This document shows positions 43,227-54,809 of a DNA stretch of 64,000 bases, in pieces. The notes beneath the pieces are model-generated. The model searched no databases, was not told the DNA's origin, and was given only the letters and a program-made list of their open reading frames with translations. The DNA is from Dendrolimus kikuchii (lineage: Eukaryota > Arthropoda > Insecta > Lepidoptera > Lasiocampidae). The stretch lies in assembly GCA_019925095.2 (NCBI GenBank), contig CM034392.1, positions 27,351,887 to 27,415,886 on the forward strand, in the 5' to 3' direction. The translations under genes and the position numbers were made by a program. Each line of letters opens with the position of its first letter. Position 1 is the stretch's first letter.

Positions 43227-43402
43227 TATAATTGAGTAGTCCATATAGGTGGTAATATCAGTCAATAGAGAAAACAGAAAACCTTTGGAAATGCATTTAC
43301 GAATATGTTTAGTGTTTTACATATTTTCACGTAACAGTTAAGATGTATGTATATATAGTCTAAAATTTAATCTTAAATTAATTGAGCAATACTTACATCT
43401 AC

Positions 43403-43680
43403 GGCCTTACTTATAATAATCTCGTTAAGAAACGATTAGTCATCTCTTAAGTAAGAGAATCAGAATCAGACCCTAATCAATTAATATCTTTTTTTCACTT
43501 ATAAACGTGTATTACCTGTGTTTACCTAAGAGGAGCAGACAGGACAGATAAACGAAATTTTAATTGTTAACGTAGGTTGTACCCAAAATATTCGACTAAA
43601 GAGGAGTTTATGGGTAAGATATTCACTAATCAGTTGCTGAGCAGTTTCTTTAAATTTAAGAAACGATTATAAGTAAGGCT
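43403..43680. mobile_element. MITE-G, intact
   Basis: Ends GGCCTTACTTATAATAATC and GATTATAAGTAAGGC are inverted repeats, with AAGAAACGATTA just inside both ends. 278 bp, no frame. No clear target duplication. Confidence 0.75.
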
Positions 43681-43683
43681 CCT

Positions 43684-43990
43684 AGAGCACAACATTCGTC
43701 GTCTTAACTTGGACTCCCCTCTCAAGCAGTCGAGCCTAGCTCCCGCGGCGATTCACCAGTGGTGCGTCACCCTCATCCAACGGGGTAACATCATCGACGC
43801 ACCACATACATAAAAATAAACCCCCACATATAGCCTAAGTTATTAGGAACAATTAAGAAAGTTATATATTATACAACAATACTAAATAAGACAACGAGTT
43901 CCTCGTTGTCTTATTTTGTACTCTCCTCACGGCGATGGAGTGGTGCATCACTATCCAACGGGGTAACCATCATCGACGCGTCACACATCT
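43684..43990 (+). repeat. Paired CCAACGGGGTAAC repeats
   Basis: Two related blocks (43684-43806, 43875-43990) with CCAACGGGGTAACCATCATC and GTCTTATTTTGTACTC. A third lies at 60965-61105. The second begins with a hairpin GACAACGAG-TTC-CTCGTTGTC. Confidence 0.55.
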
Positions 43991-44330
43991 TTAAACCCAT
44001 ACAGTAAGTATAAATTCATGAATGTCCCACTGCTGAGCTCAGGCCTCTCAATTTCCAGGTGAACAGGTACGGGTGTATCTGTCACACTTGTCCAAGGCAG
44101 ATTACTGGGTTTTAACTTTTGTGGCCTTCCGTTACATAAAATTATCACACCATCGTCTCTGCGTATCGTAGCTACAACCGGCGAAGATGCGCAAGCGCAG
44201 CTCGCCGCCAGGTGCGCCTGCGTGACGCGACGTATCGCCCGTGGACACGCACCCGAGTTGTTCGATCGGCAGTGCCGCTGAATGACCTTATGAAATGTCA
44301 CGCGTAAATGCCGTCTTGCGAATCTAAATA
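43991..44330 (-). repeat. GC-rich lepidopteran-type repeat
   Basis: Contains AATGTCCCACTGCTGAGCTC and AGGCCTCTC (a string I associate with lepidopteran repeats). A 106-codon minus frame covers it but shows no known domain. Positions 44331-44845 are unrecognised. Confidence 0.4.
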
Positions 44331-44847
44331 TATGTTCTTGTCTTGTGTTTGTTATAATATAATGTAATTAATTTATAATAACAAAAGCTTGATATTTGAC
44401 TAATAAAATATCAACTCCTTAATTGTGAGTCTCATTCGGTGATGGAAGGCTACGCCGTCAACACATAAACACCACAGTTAGCATCACGTTCACTTTCACG
44501 GCAGTAGACAGTAAAGTGACTTGGGAAGTGGGCAGCGTGAGTATGACAACGTAACTTCTTTGAATATTAGAGACGCGCTGCCAGTGCTATGACATGTAAA
44601 CGAGAGGATAAAATAATGTCAATATTAGAAGGTTCAATCAAATTGAATAAATTTGGTTGATCCGTCTAGTACTAAAGGCACAGAACTGAAAGAATATGAC
44701 GGTATTCAATAGCATTGAATGACTCAATTTTATGTTTATATGGATTACTTTGGTTGATGCATGCAAATTGAAAGACAGAATTAAGCGCCTTATATCGACT
44801 TAAGACAAACACGATTAATTTTACGTAAATTTCAATATTGTTTTTTT

Positions 44848-45010
44848 TGCATGAGTTTAGAAGACAGGCAGACAGCCCACCCGATGGAAAGTGGTTACCA
44901 TAGCCTATGGAACAAATGCACTGCTGCTCTCTTAAGGGACACTAGAACCTGGGCAGTCATGCCGGGACACAATTCAAGGTTGTTATGACGGGCAAATGCC
45001 TGGCATTTTC
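44848..45010 (-). mobile_element. SINE-A, diverged and truncated
   Basis: Keeps the 3' end (minus: TCTAAACTCATGC) and AACCTTGAATTGTGTCCCGG. Several internal losses. Positions 45011-45320 are unrecognised. Confidence 0.65.
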
Positions 45011-45320
45011 TATGTAAGTAGATCAATCAAATTGTTTTAAATTGCGAATAAATCCTAAAGTAATTGATCAAGTATGGTTCAATGACATTAACTTGAAATC
45101 ATAAGAAGATATCCATCTGTATATAATGCGCATAATCTTTGACACAGCAAAGGATTCAGTAAGCAATATTGGCAAGTTGGCCGAACGACGAGTAGCTTCC
45201 ATGACGAACGTATCTGCGGAACTAATCTCAATTGTGAAATTGGATACGGACAGTTGTGTATATGCTTGTGGCTTCTTCTACTTGAATATCTAGAGCATGC
45301 ATTCACGTAACTATACATAC

Positions 45321-45411
45321 TAGTGGTCGCCCATTGATCGAAATTCGACCACAATTAATTTGAATTATAAGTTTCAACATTATGTCAAAGACTATACTTC
45401 TATAAACATTT
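45321..45411 (-). mobile_element. Hel-2 3' fragment
   Basis: Has the Hel-2 end (CTAGTGGTCGCCCATTGATC on plus) through CAAAGACTATACTTCTATAA. Confidence 0.55.
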
Positions 45412-45495
45412 CACTTCGCTTTAATCTTTACAGGTACATAAACTGAAAGAACACAAAAAGTTTATCCATAAAACGTTAATGAGTTATACATATTC

Positions 45496-45758
45496 GGCCT
45501 TACTTATAATAATCTCGTTAAGAAACGATTAGCTATCTCTTAAATAAGAGAATCAGAATCAGACCCTAATCAATGATTCCACTTATAAACGTGTATTATC
45601 TGTTGTTTATCTAAGAGGAGCACAGATAAACGAAATTTGAATGATTAACGTAGGTTGTACCCAAAATATTCGACTAAAGAGGAGTTTAAGGGTAAGATTT
45701 TCACTAATCAGTTGCTGAGCAGTTTCTTTAAATTTAAGAAACGATTATAAGTAAGGCC
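45496..45758. mobile_element. MITE-G, intact
   Basis: GGCCTTACTTATAATAATC to GATTATAAGTAAGGCC. Serves as the uninterrupted reference for 34483-35556. Confidence 0.75.
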
Positions 45759-45882
45759 CTTAGTGTTTTGTACTTTTTAATGATAGGTAAGAGAGGCAAG
45801 GAAGTTAGAAATACAATTTTAGTTTTATGAGATTTTGCAAGGATGCCTGGAAGATGCTATATGGGGGAAACTATATTATCAT

Positions 45883-46433
45883 TGTTGCGGACAGAATCAC
45901 CCCCCTGACCTCTCCCCCGTAAATCTCGTACCCCCAGGCCCCGCTTACCGCGGATACGTAGCTCGCTCCGTTAGCTGCTAAGCGTCTGCATTTTTTGTAG
46001 TACCTTAGTAAGCACGGGGCGAGCCTACGCCACGCCACGCAACCAAGTATACCTTGTTCGTTCGGTCAAATATATACACACAAGGAAGAGTATATACACA
46101 CAAGGAAGACTAAGAAGACCAGGAAGATCAAGGGGCATTCGGAAGACTCTACAGCCAACGGACTCTCAGCGTGTCTACGTGGATATTGTGAACCACCAGT
46201 GATTGTGATTAGTGCCACTCGTGTTGATCGGTGTAATCGGTATAATTAGTGCTATCTACGTTCAGTGTAACGTCCGGGGCTAGTGCTAAGTTGTGTCGAT
46301 TAAACTCGAACGTGCCGTGTGATACAGTTGTACTGATCGCACCTGTTGCTGTTGCAGCGTCTATAAATATATATACAGTTAACTTGCTAAGGGGTGTTTC
46401 ATTTAGGGCGACCCTGCGCCCGCAAGCCCAACA
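45883..46433 (+). mobile_element. Solo LTR, BEL/Pao-like, 5-bp duplication
   Basis: TGTTGCGGACAGAATCACCC to GCAAGCCCAACA, flanked by ATCAT at 45878-45882 and 46434-46438. A CTATAAATATATATAC block near 46360 may be the promoter or termination region. 551 bp. A fragment of a related LTR lies at 47870-48018. A TGTTGCGG start with 5-bp duplication fits BEL/Pao; copia is possible. Confidence 0.75.
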
Positions 46434-46526
46434 ATCATTGTTGGCACTCCACTCAATTATCGACACCTTACTTATTTATTCAAAACATTAAAAAATATTC
46501 ATCATCTTTTTATTTTGCTGTCATTT

Positions 46527-46838
46527 TTTTTTTTGCAGGAGATCAGCAGACAGGCAGACGGCTCACTTGATGGAAAGCGGTTACCATCGCCTATGGACAT
46601 TTGCAACACCAAAGTTGCTACAAATGCTCTGCTGCTCTCTTAAGGGAGACTGGAACCTGGTCACTAATGCCGGAACACAACTCAAGGTTGTTATGGCGAC
46701 ATGCTTTAGACCAGGGGTGGTAGCCATCCAGTCGGGCAAATGCCCTACCACCTGGCTGTGGGTTGTTAAGTCGCCTCTTACGACAGGCCGCCCGGCCGCA
46801 GGAAATTGTATTCTTTCTCCGTTCCTGCACGGATAAAA
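46527..46838 (-). mobile_element. SINE-A, full length
   Basis: Both ends intact. 3' end GATCTCCTGCAAAAAAAAAA. Confidence 0.85.
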
Positions 46839-46889
46839 CACGGATAATCGTGCGGCGACAGTATCCAATGATGTTACATGTATGTCTCT

Positions 46890-47284
46890 GCAGACCACGG
46901 GTCATAAAAATGGCCTGGACTTTTGGAGGGCTTGCGTGGGGCCATGGAAAGGTCAACACGTAGAGGCCCCTTGACAAATTTAATGTAAATGTGGCGTGAC
47001 ACTGACCGGCGATTATCCCTGTCTACACTTTATAGTAATGCACCCAAGGACAAGCCCCGGTAAGTGCAGGACTATTGTAGAGAATAAGAACAAAAAGTAC
47101 CGGGATATTGGGGTGAACTGATAGTTAAGTACCAGATCGGGGACATGGGTACTATGCCATAAAGACAGGGGCAACATGGGTGTGAGTGGCTAAGGGGTGT
47201 AGAGGTGGGCTGCAGGTTCACCGTAGCTACTTCTGACGTGATGCCATTTCTCACTTCCACCCCTGGAGCTTGAGTCTTAGCTAT
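46890..47284 (+). mobile_element. Repeat family T, second copy
   Basis: CCACGGGTCATAAAAATGGC to GGAGCTTGAGTCTTAGCTA; lacks the final ~90 bp of the 11.6-kb copy. Confidence 0.65.
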
Positions 47285-47541
47285 GTTAATCCATAAGTCA
47301 CGTAACTACTAAAATCAGTTTGATAGATGCCAAATGTGGCCTATTTTATTATTAACAACTCCACGGACTCGAGTTACGTACCCTTTTTTACAACTTAATT
47401 ACTAGATTTATTTTTTTGAATTTAACACACTTATTAGTTATTTTGGTTCTTGTGTGTGACATTAATTTATTGATTTTTGTGTTGAGGTGTATGTATGTTA
47501 CGAATAACTTATTATATTAATATTGGTGGCAGTTGCTTCTT

Positions 47542-47693
47542 ACATAGATACATAACTTCACGCCAGTTCCCTTGCGGGGTAGGCACGAACAACAGAGCGC
47601 CATTTAGGCTTATTCTTACACACCTCACTTGCTTCTTTGACATTCATAACTCTTGTCATGCACGCTCAGCTGTTCTTAAGGCTCCTGACATCA
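47542..47693 (-). mobile_element. RTE 3' tail
   Basis: CAGTTGCTTCTT at 47530-47541 and 47694-47705 flanks it; the tail is short (ATAGATACATAA on plus). Confidence 0.85.
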
Positions 47694-47869
47694 CAGTTGC
47701 TTCTTGTTGTTGGAAATTAAAACTCGATGTAATAATGGACTGTATGATTATTATTAAATTATAAATATACATACAAATGAGTAGAACAAAATATGCAAAA
47801 GAGTTGAGTACAATATATGAATGGCTGAAGAATGTCTGAATTAATTATTGTTCAAGATCAGGCCTTTTT

Positions 47870-48018
47870 TTAAATGGCCAATTATTGCCTCCTATATCCC
47901 GCATCCCGTCCGACGCCTAGCTGCTAATTGCGCCAGCTATGGGCGTCGGCGGTATGCGGGGCGCGGAGAGTAGGTGTGCTCCGGCGGGCGGGTCAGGGGG
48001 GTGCTCTCTGTCCGCAAC
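47870..48018 (-). mobile_element. BEL/Pao-like LTR fragment
   Basis: Minus strand starts TTGTTGCGGACAGAGAGCAC, related to 45883; GC-rich (GCATACCGCCGACGCCC). Only the 5' ~150 bp is present. Confidence 0.6.
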
Positions 48019-48117
48019 AATTAATTTATACTAGTTTTAATACTAAACGTATACTAATGTAGAGTGTATCTGTTACATGCTGGTGTTGTGAGGAAGTGCA
48101 TGTGCAGTGTGGGCCTT

Positions 48118-48252
<135 letters not shown>

Positions 48253-48627
48253 CCTATCTAGTGCCATGTGTGTTGTTTTTTTCTTTTTTTGTGCCTGGGT
48301 TATTAATTTTCAGGCAATGTGGCTTATTAAAACGGCCCAACTATAGTATAATATTCTTATCCGATGTATACAACCAAAGCAGCAAACTTGCAGCATAACT
48401 TTATTAAAATCATGAAAATTGCACTCGCGATACAACTTTTCTCATTTTCAACTTTTTATAATGTTTGTTAACAAACTCTGTGTTTTGCTGCAGTTATTTT
48501 CTCCCATGCTTTTTTAACATATCAGTTTTTGTATCGGGTCAATCAGTGCGCTCGGTTTAAACTCGACCGTGTAGTTTATATATGTGGGTAGATTGCTTAT
48601 GTAAGTCAAGTAAAACATAAAAATTAC

Positions 48628-49019
48628 TGATACGATCTACACGCTGACAAAAGTGGATTCACACCTGCATACCGGTAAAACACATTTTATTACCTTTCGG
48701 CATTTGGACTTCTTTTATTTACTTTGTGTTTAAAATTTGTGATTAGAAAACAGCCCATTGTGTATTGTAATCTTTTATGGTAGTCATTAGCCAGGTGTGT
48801 CGGACTGATTCTAAGAAATTCGGTCACGCGGTCGGGCAAACATATTGTATCTGTGCAATATAAAGCAATGGGCCAATGAAGAGATCGACAGTCAAGCGAT
48901 AACCACGAGCGAAGCAAGACTTGTGTACATTCGATAATCTATCTAGTGACGGACTTTGAGACTATTATTGAATCGTGCTTTACATTTGGACCGGTTGTGT
49001 TCAGTTATATTTGTACGGT
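48628..49019 (+). mobile_element. LTR (family of 6093-6487), 3'-truncated
   Basis: TGATACGATCTACACGCTGA to GTTATATTTGTACGGTG; the 3' AATAAATTC...TCGTAACA part is missing. An RTE tail follows. Confidence 0.7.
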
Positions 49020-49030
49020 GTAATAGGCAA

Positions 49031-49097
49031 TGGCGCTCTGTTGTTCTTGCCTACCCCGCAAGGGAACTGGCGTGAAGTTATGTATGTATGTATGTAT
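49031..49097 (+). mobile_element. Very short RTE tail (67 bp)
   Basis: GTAATAGGCAA at 49020-49030 and 49098-49108 flanks only TGGCGCTCTGTTGTTC...(TATG)n. The shortest proven RTE insertion here. Positions 49109-49440 are AT-rich and unrecognised. Confidence 0.85.
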
Positions 49098-49448
49098 GTA
49101 ATAGGCAAGGCCTGCGTTTTGGGCACTCTCCCCGCCGACAGCGATTTGGAGTCAATTTTGTACTTATAGATTTATTTTATTTTGTAAGCTTTATTTATAG
49201 TATAATTTAGTTTATTTATTTTTAAATTAAGTTTTAGTATATATTAATTTATTTAGAACTTAGTTTATTATATTTCAATTTAGTAAGAGACATGAACTTT
49301 CAATATTTAGGGAAATAGTAACATGGCATAGCACTCTTTTCTATATTATAGTCGTGTAGTGCCTTACTCTATATTAGGTTTGTTTTATCGCCTTTTCTTT
49401 TTTTTGACTTGTTTTAATAGTCTTATTCTAGTATACCAGGGATAATAA

Positions 49449-49488
49449 ACGGGGGGAGGGGAGGGGGGGAGGGGGGGGGAGGGGGGGC
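49449..49488 (+). repeat. G-run tract (potential G-quadruplex)
   Basis: Seven runs of four or more G separated mostly by single A, in an AT-rich setting. Confidence 0.85.
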
Positions 49489-49537
49489 TGTGTTGGTTAA
49501 TCTTTTTATGTTTTCTTATCTTTTTCTTTTCTTTTTT

Positions 49538-49848
49538 TTTTATTGCAGGAGGTCAGCAGACAGGCAGACGGCCCACTGAATGAAAAGCGGTTACCATCGC
49601 CTATGGATATTTGCAACAGCAAAGTTGCTACAAATGCGCTGCTGCTCTCTTAACGGAGACTGGAACCTGGTCACTGATGTCGGAACACAACTCAAGGTTG
49701 TTATGGCGACATACTTTAGACCAGGGATAGTAGCCATCCAGTCGTGCAAATGCCCTACCATCTGGCTGTGGGTTGTTAAGTCGCCTCTTACGACAGGCTG
49801 CCCTGCCGCAGGAAATTGTATTCTTTCTCCGTTCCTGCACGGATGAGA
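49538..49848 (-). mobile_element. SINE-A, full length
   Basis: 3' end GACCTCCTGCAATAAAAAAA, 5' end ATCCGTGCAGGAACGGAG on minus. Positions 49850-50710 contain no feature I recognise. Confidence 0.85.
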
Positions 49849-50727
49849 TTTTCTCTCTTTTTTATAAATATAGACATTTATTTATCTATCTATCCAATTA
49901 ATTCTATTTGTTATATGTTTATTTATTTCTTATCCACATAACTATTGCATATTAAATCATTTATTGTATCTACTTGTATTACTATTATTTTTACCTTCCT
50001 ATTTATGCAGATCAGCATACATACATTTCAATAATTAAGTTTTACTCACACTGTGTGGGTATATACAATTATATACCACTCCTATATTAGGTTCGATCTT
50101 GTTGAACACCATTCATTAGGGACGGTTCAATGCAATATGTGTTCTAACGGTGCTAACAGCTTTATTTGCTCCGGGGCAGGACGCGTGTCCCGGCAGATTA
50201 GTTCCTGGAAATAATTATTATTTGTAATCAAGCAATAGTGAGTTGTGTTCCCTGGACGACTAAGCGCAGAATACAATAACCGGTTTCATTATAAAATCAT
50301 AAGGCCTTCTTAGAAGCTTATATAGTAATTGGGTATCTTGTTTATTAAGTTTCCTTTAGAGCCGTATTCTCCTAAAGCCGTTGTTATTGGACTAAACCCC
50401 GGTTTCTATATTTAACCGACGATTGTCTGTAATAGTAACTGATTGATTTTACCAATAACCGATGGTTAAGTGGGCTATATGAGCGTTTCATAACCTCATT
50501 GACAGTTAGAAATACAGTCGGTTATCAGTTACTAATTTGCTCCCAAGCGTTTTGCTAACGCAACATAGTGGTAGTAGAAGTACACGCAAAGTAATTCAAT
50601 GAGTTGAGGTAGGTATAACTACAAAATAAATACATTTTCAAAAGAAGAGACCTTTTGTGATATACGATTGTCATTAAAAGTCAAGTTTTCTAACCAATCT
50701 GCTTTTAAAACACTTACAATTACTTCT

Positions 50728-51225
50728 AGGCGCTAAGAACCTCAGCCAGAAGGCCCAGCTTGCCATACACAACGCGGTGCTGGTACCTACGCTCACGTAT
50801 GGAAGCGAGAGTTGGGTATGGAAGAGAGAGCATGAAAGTAGAGTAAACGCGGTCGAGATGCGAGCACTGCGCAAAATCTGCGGAGTGATGCTCGCGGACC
50901 GCGTTCGTAATACCGAAGTAAGAAAGAGAGTGTCAGGAAAGGAAAGGAATGCTCCGGTGGTTTGAGCATGTGGAAAGAATGCATGATGAAAGAATGAATA
51001 AAAAGATATACAATGCAAAAGTGAATGGATGTAGAAGTCGTGGAAGGCCACGACACACCTTCCATGATTAAATTGATCGTGTACTAGCAGAAGCTGATGT
51101 CAGGTTCCTTAAGAGTTATGAATGTCAAAGAAGCAAGTGAGGTGTGTAGGAATAAGCCTAAATGACGCTCTGTTGTTCGTGCCTACCCCACAAGGGAACT
51201 GGCGTGAAGTTATATATGTAAGTAT
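50728..51225 (+). pseudogene. RTE C-terminus, 16-bp deletion subtype
   Basis: AKNLSQKAQLAIHNAVLVPT-type coding starts at 50728; the GAAAGAGAGT repeat is single at 50922-50931, breaking the frame after VRKRV. A stop replaces the Trp/Phe of RWFEHV (TTTGAGC at 50961). Tail ends TATATATGTAAGTATG. Confidence 0.8.
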
Positions 51226-51474
51226 GGAGAATTACAGAGCCATTTTATATGAATGTTGCATTAGCAAAACGCAGTAATGTAAACAACATACAAATTTTTT
51301 AAATAATGATTGTTCCAATGTAACAATTTTTTTTTTTTAATTTTCATGGCTGCAATGCAAATAGCATTGATTTTGCCAATGTCGGAGTATGAAGAGGCAG
51401 ATGAAAATGAAAGAAATATAATAATAAATCTAAAAATTTGGCCACTAATTTATACACATATATACATATTTTTA

Positions 51475-51788
51475 TCCGTGCAGGAACGGAGAAAGAATAC
51501 AATTTCCTGCGTTGGGGCGGCCTGTCGTAAGAGGCGACTAAACAACCCACAGCCAAGTTGTAGGGCATTTGCCCGACTGGATGGCTACCACCCCTGGTCT
51601 AAAGTATGTCGCCATAACAACCTTGAGTTGTGTTCCGGCATTGGTGACCAGGTTCCAGTCTCCCTTAAGAGAGCAGCAGCGCATTTGTAGCAACTTTGGT
51701 GTTGCAAATGTCCATAGGCGATGGTAACCGCTTTCCATCAAGTGGGCCGTCTGCCTGTCTGCTGAACTCCTGCAATAAAAAAAAAAAA
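51475..51788 (+). mobile_element. SINE-A, full length
   Basis: ATCCGTGCAGGAACGGAG to GAACTCCTGCAAT plus A11. Followed at once by the 3' end of the TGTTACG LTR family (51789-51866: GTGTTTGTATAGTTC...CACTCGTAACA). Confidence 0.85.
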
Positions 51789-51866
51789 CGTGTTTGTATA
51801 GTTCTAATAAATTCTATAGTAATTCCAACGGCATTTTTTAATTTGAGTCCCGCACTCGTAACAATG
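51789..51866 (+). mobile_element. LTR 3' fragment
   Basis: Last ~78 bp of the 6093-6487 LTR family; the 5' part is missing upstream of the SINE-A. Positions 51867-52248 are unrecognised. Confidence 0.65.
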
Positions 51867-52248
51867 CTAATTACTACATACTATAGTACTACAAAAGCGT
51901 GAATATCGTTGTCTTGTATATTCTTAATTAGGAGTTAACACGTTTAACATACCAATGGCTTCAATAATTGTCTTAGAGTACATAAATGTAGAACTTCGCA
52001 TAATTAAATTTAATATGTACTACTAAAAAGACGATGTAGAGTCATAGTAATGCGATGTTTGCGCGAGCTTTAATTAAGGCCAAATTCACAATGAGAACTC
52101 CTGTATGCGAGGCTGTGCACAATGCTCTAGGTGGCTCACAATAGGAAAACTTGAGTGGCATGCTCAATGCACCCTATTTGCTATAGGGCTGCTATCATAA
52201 CTATTTCCAAAGGAAATAAAGATATACTATAGTAGGAGGTTTATAGGC

Positions 52249-52957
52249 TCTTTAAATACTAAATAATGCAAAAGTAGATGGATGCAGAAGTCGTGGAAGG
52301 CCACGATACACCTTCCATGATCAAATTGATCGTGTACTAGCAGAAAAGGTGATGTCAGGAGCCTTAAGAACAGATGAGCGTGCATGACAAGAGCTATGAA
52401 TGTCAAAGAAGCAAGTGAGGTGTGTAAGAATAAGCCTAAATGGCGCTCTGTTGTTCGTGCCTACCCCGCAAGGGAACTGGCGTGAAGTTATGTATGTATG
52501 TATGTTAAATACTATGTATGTAAAAGAAAGTCGTGTTAGAGACACTATTTATAACTCAAGAACGGCTGTACCGATTTGGCTGAAAATTGGTGGGGAGGTA
52601 GCGTAGAACCAGGAGACGGACATAGGATACTTTTTATCCCGTTAGAACTGGTAGGTGGCGCTGGGATCGGGTTGTAGAATCCTCCTAATCACCTGGGGCG
52701 ATATTGGTGTATTTGTTTTTGTGTGTTTGAGGTGGTTACGGGATGGTTTAGATTCGCAATTAGAACCGGTGGGTGGCGCTGAGATCGGGTTCTATAGTCC
52801 TTCTAATCACCTGGACTGATTTTGGTGATTTAGTTTTTGTGTGTTTGAGTGGGTTCTCGGCTGGTTTAAATCCACAATTGGACCCGGTAGGTGGCGCTGG
52901 GATCGGATCCTAGATTTTTATTTTTTCAGAGCAAGACAACGTCTGCCGGGGCCGCTA
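52249..52957 (+). mobile_element. Helitron-like element, interrupted
   Basis: Ends GACAACGTCTGCCGGGGCCG then CTAG before T (52954-52957). The body has CTCAAGAACGGCTGTACCGA and three GGTAGGTGGCGCTGGGATCG-type blocks. The 5' TC is placed at 52249-52250 by inference. An RTE copy is nested. Confidence 0.65.
52262..52504 (+). mobile_element. RTE 3' end inside Helitron
   Basis: TTAAATACTA at 52252-52261 and 52505-52514 flanks it. Confidence 0.8.
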
Positions 52958-52970
52958 GTACTTATATAAA

Positions 52971-53255
52971 TCTATATATTAATACGTGAAGCAAAAACTT
53001 TGTACCCCTTTTTACGAAAATTACGCGGACGGAGGAGTATGAAATTTCGCACACTTATAGTTTATATAGAGAAGATGTAACGAATGCTAATATGTTTTAA
53101 AAATTACGTATATTTGACACACACATGCATATATACTCTTTTGTTTATTGTTCTAGTCAAATTAACAGTGTAGCCTTGGCGAAATCTGTGGTTATAGAAG
53201 TATAGTCTTTGACATTAATTATTATGGTCGAATTTCGACCACGGACGACCACTAG
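52971..53255 (+). mobile_element. Helitron-like Hel-2, complete
   Basis: 5' TCTATATATTAATACGTGAA after A; 3' CGGACGACCACTAG before T. 285 bp. It begins 13 bp after the previous Helitron's end. Confidence 0.7.
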
Positions 53256-53366
53256 TTTAAGTAATAATATATAGTCTAAGGACATTACTAACACCATAAG
53301 AAACAATCCCCCTGTAATAATATTTGTAATTAATTTAGCGAGTAAGAATTAATAACAAATCTCACG

Positions 53367-53447
53367 CACGCAACCAAAAGGCTGGCGTCCATTTTGCTCA
53401 AAGATTAAGAGCATTACACACACACAACGTGCGCTAGCCTTTTGGGC
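53367..53447. repeat. 14-bp inverted repeat
   Basis: CCAAAAGGCTGGCG and CGCTAGCCTTTTGG pair with one mismatch across about 50 nt with CACACACA. Confidence 0.55.
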
Positions 53448-53547
53448 AATATTTTATACATAACCAGGTCTCACTCCCGTGGTGTTGGAAAATTGTTATA
53501 ATTTGGATAATTCAGACTATATCTTTATGATGTGCTTTTAGCAGGTA

Positions 53548-54152
53548 TGAAAGGTACACCGCTGATATAGAAAGAAGAGTGAATTTGGGGAATAGTGTGA
53601 ATGGAGCGTTAGGTAAACTTCTAGGCGCTAAGAACCTCAGCCAGAAGGCCCAGCTCGCCATACACAACGCGGTGCTGGTACCTACGCTCACGTATGGAAG
53701 CGAGAGTTGGGTATGGAAGAGAGAGCATGAAAGTAGAGTAAACGCGGTCCAGATGCGAGCACTGCGCGAAATCTGCGGAGTGACGCTCGCGGACCGCGTT
53801 CGTAATACCGAAGTAAGAAAGAGAGTGTCGGGGTAAAGGTAAGGAAAGGAATGCTCCGGTGGTTCGGGCATGTGGAAAGAATGCATGATGAAAGAATGAC
53901 TAAACAGATATACAATGCAAAACTGGATGGATGCAGAAGTCGTGGAAGGCCACGACACACCTTCCATGATCAAATTGATCGTGTACTAGCAGAAGGTGAT
54001 GTCAGGAGCCTTAAGAACAGACGAGCATGCATGACAAGGGTTATGAATGTCAAAGAGGCAAGTGAGGTGTGTAAGAATAAGCCTAAATGGCACTCTGTTG
54101 TTCGAGCCTACCCCGCAAGGGAACTGGCGTGAAGTTATGTATGTATGTATGA
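53548..54152 (+). pseudogene. RTE C-terminus, 16-bp deletion subtype
   Basis: From YTADIERRVNLGNSVNGALG to DRVRNTEVRKRV in one frame, then a frame break at the collapsed GAAAGAGAGT repeat (about 53818-53832), then MLRWFGHVERMHDERMTKQI...AYPARELA and (TATG)n. Confidence 0.85.
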
Positions 54153-54270
54153 ATCTTTATAAATTATAGTCTATGTATATTCTGATGTGTAAGCTATATT
54201 ATTGTGAAGTTTCATCAAAATCCATTCAGTAGTTTTTGCGTGATAGAGTAACAAACAGATATTCAGATAT

Positions 54271-54566
54271 CCGTGCAGGAACGGAGAAAGAGTACAATTT
54301 TCCTGTCGTAAGAGGCGACAAAACAACCCACAGCCAGGTGGTAGGGCATTTGCCCGACTGGATGGCTACCACCCCTAGTCTAAAGTATGTCGCCATAACA
54401 ACCATGAGTTGTGTTCCGGCATTTGTGATCAGGTTCCAGTCTCCCTTAAGAGAGCAGCAGCGCATTTGTAGCACCTTTGGTGTTGCAAATGTCTATAGGC
54501 GATGGTAACCGCTTTCCATCAAGTGGGCCATCTGCCTGTCTGCTGAGCTCCTGCAATAAAAAAAAA
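54271..54566 (+). mobile_element. SINE-A with short deletion
   Basis: Lacks about 18 bp of GCGGCCGGGCGGCC type between TTTTCCT and GTCGTAAGAGG. A tail A9. Confidence 0.8.
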
Positions 54567-54638
54567 CACATCCATACATTCTTACAAACTTTCGCGTTTA
54601 TAATATTATTATAGTAGGATAAGAAGTAGAATAGTAGG

Positions 54639-54642
<4 letters not shown>

Positions 54643-54710
<68 letters not shown>
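54643..54710. repeat. (TA)n microsatellite
   Basis: About 68 bp of pure TA. Confidence 0.95.
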
Positions 54711-54712
<2 letters not shown>

Positions 54713-54809
54713 CTTTTTATACTTAGTTCTAATTTTTAATATAAATTAATGAAATTAATTTTTTAATTTATATTATGTTTTAATTAGTATTAATTGTATT
54801 TATTTCAAG

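Noticed and set aside
43981..44301. 106-codon minus frame rich in Arg and Ala
   Set aside because: GC-rich repeat sequence with AGGCCTCTC block; no motif and no related frame elsewhere in the window.
46567..46836. Recurrent frame MESGYHRLWTFATPKVLQMR seen at many loci
   Set aside because: It is the antisense of SINE-A. Its recurrence follows from repeat copy number, and the frame breaks by indels in many copies.
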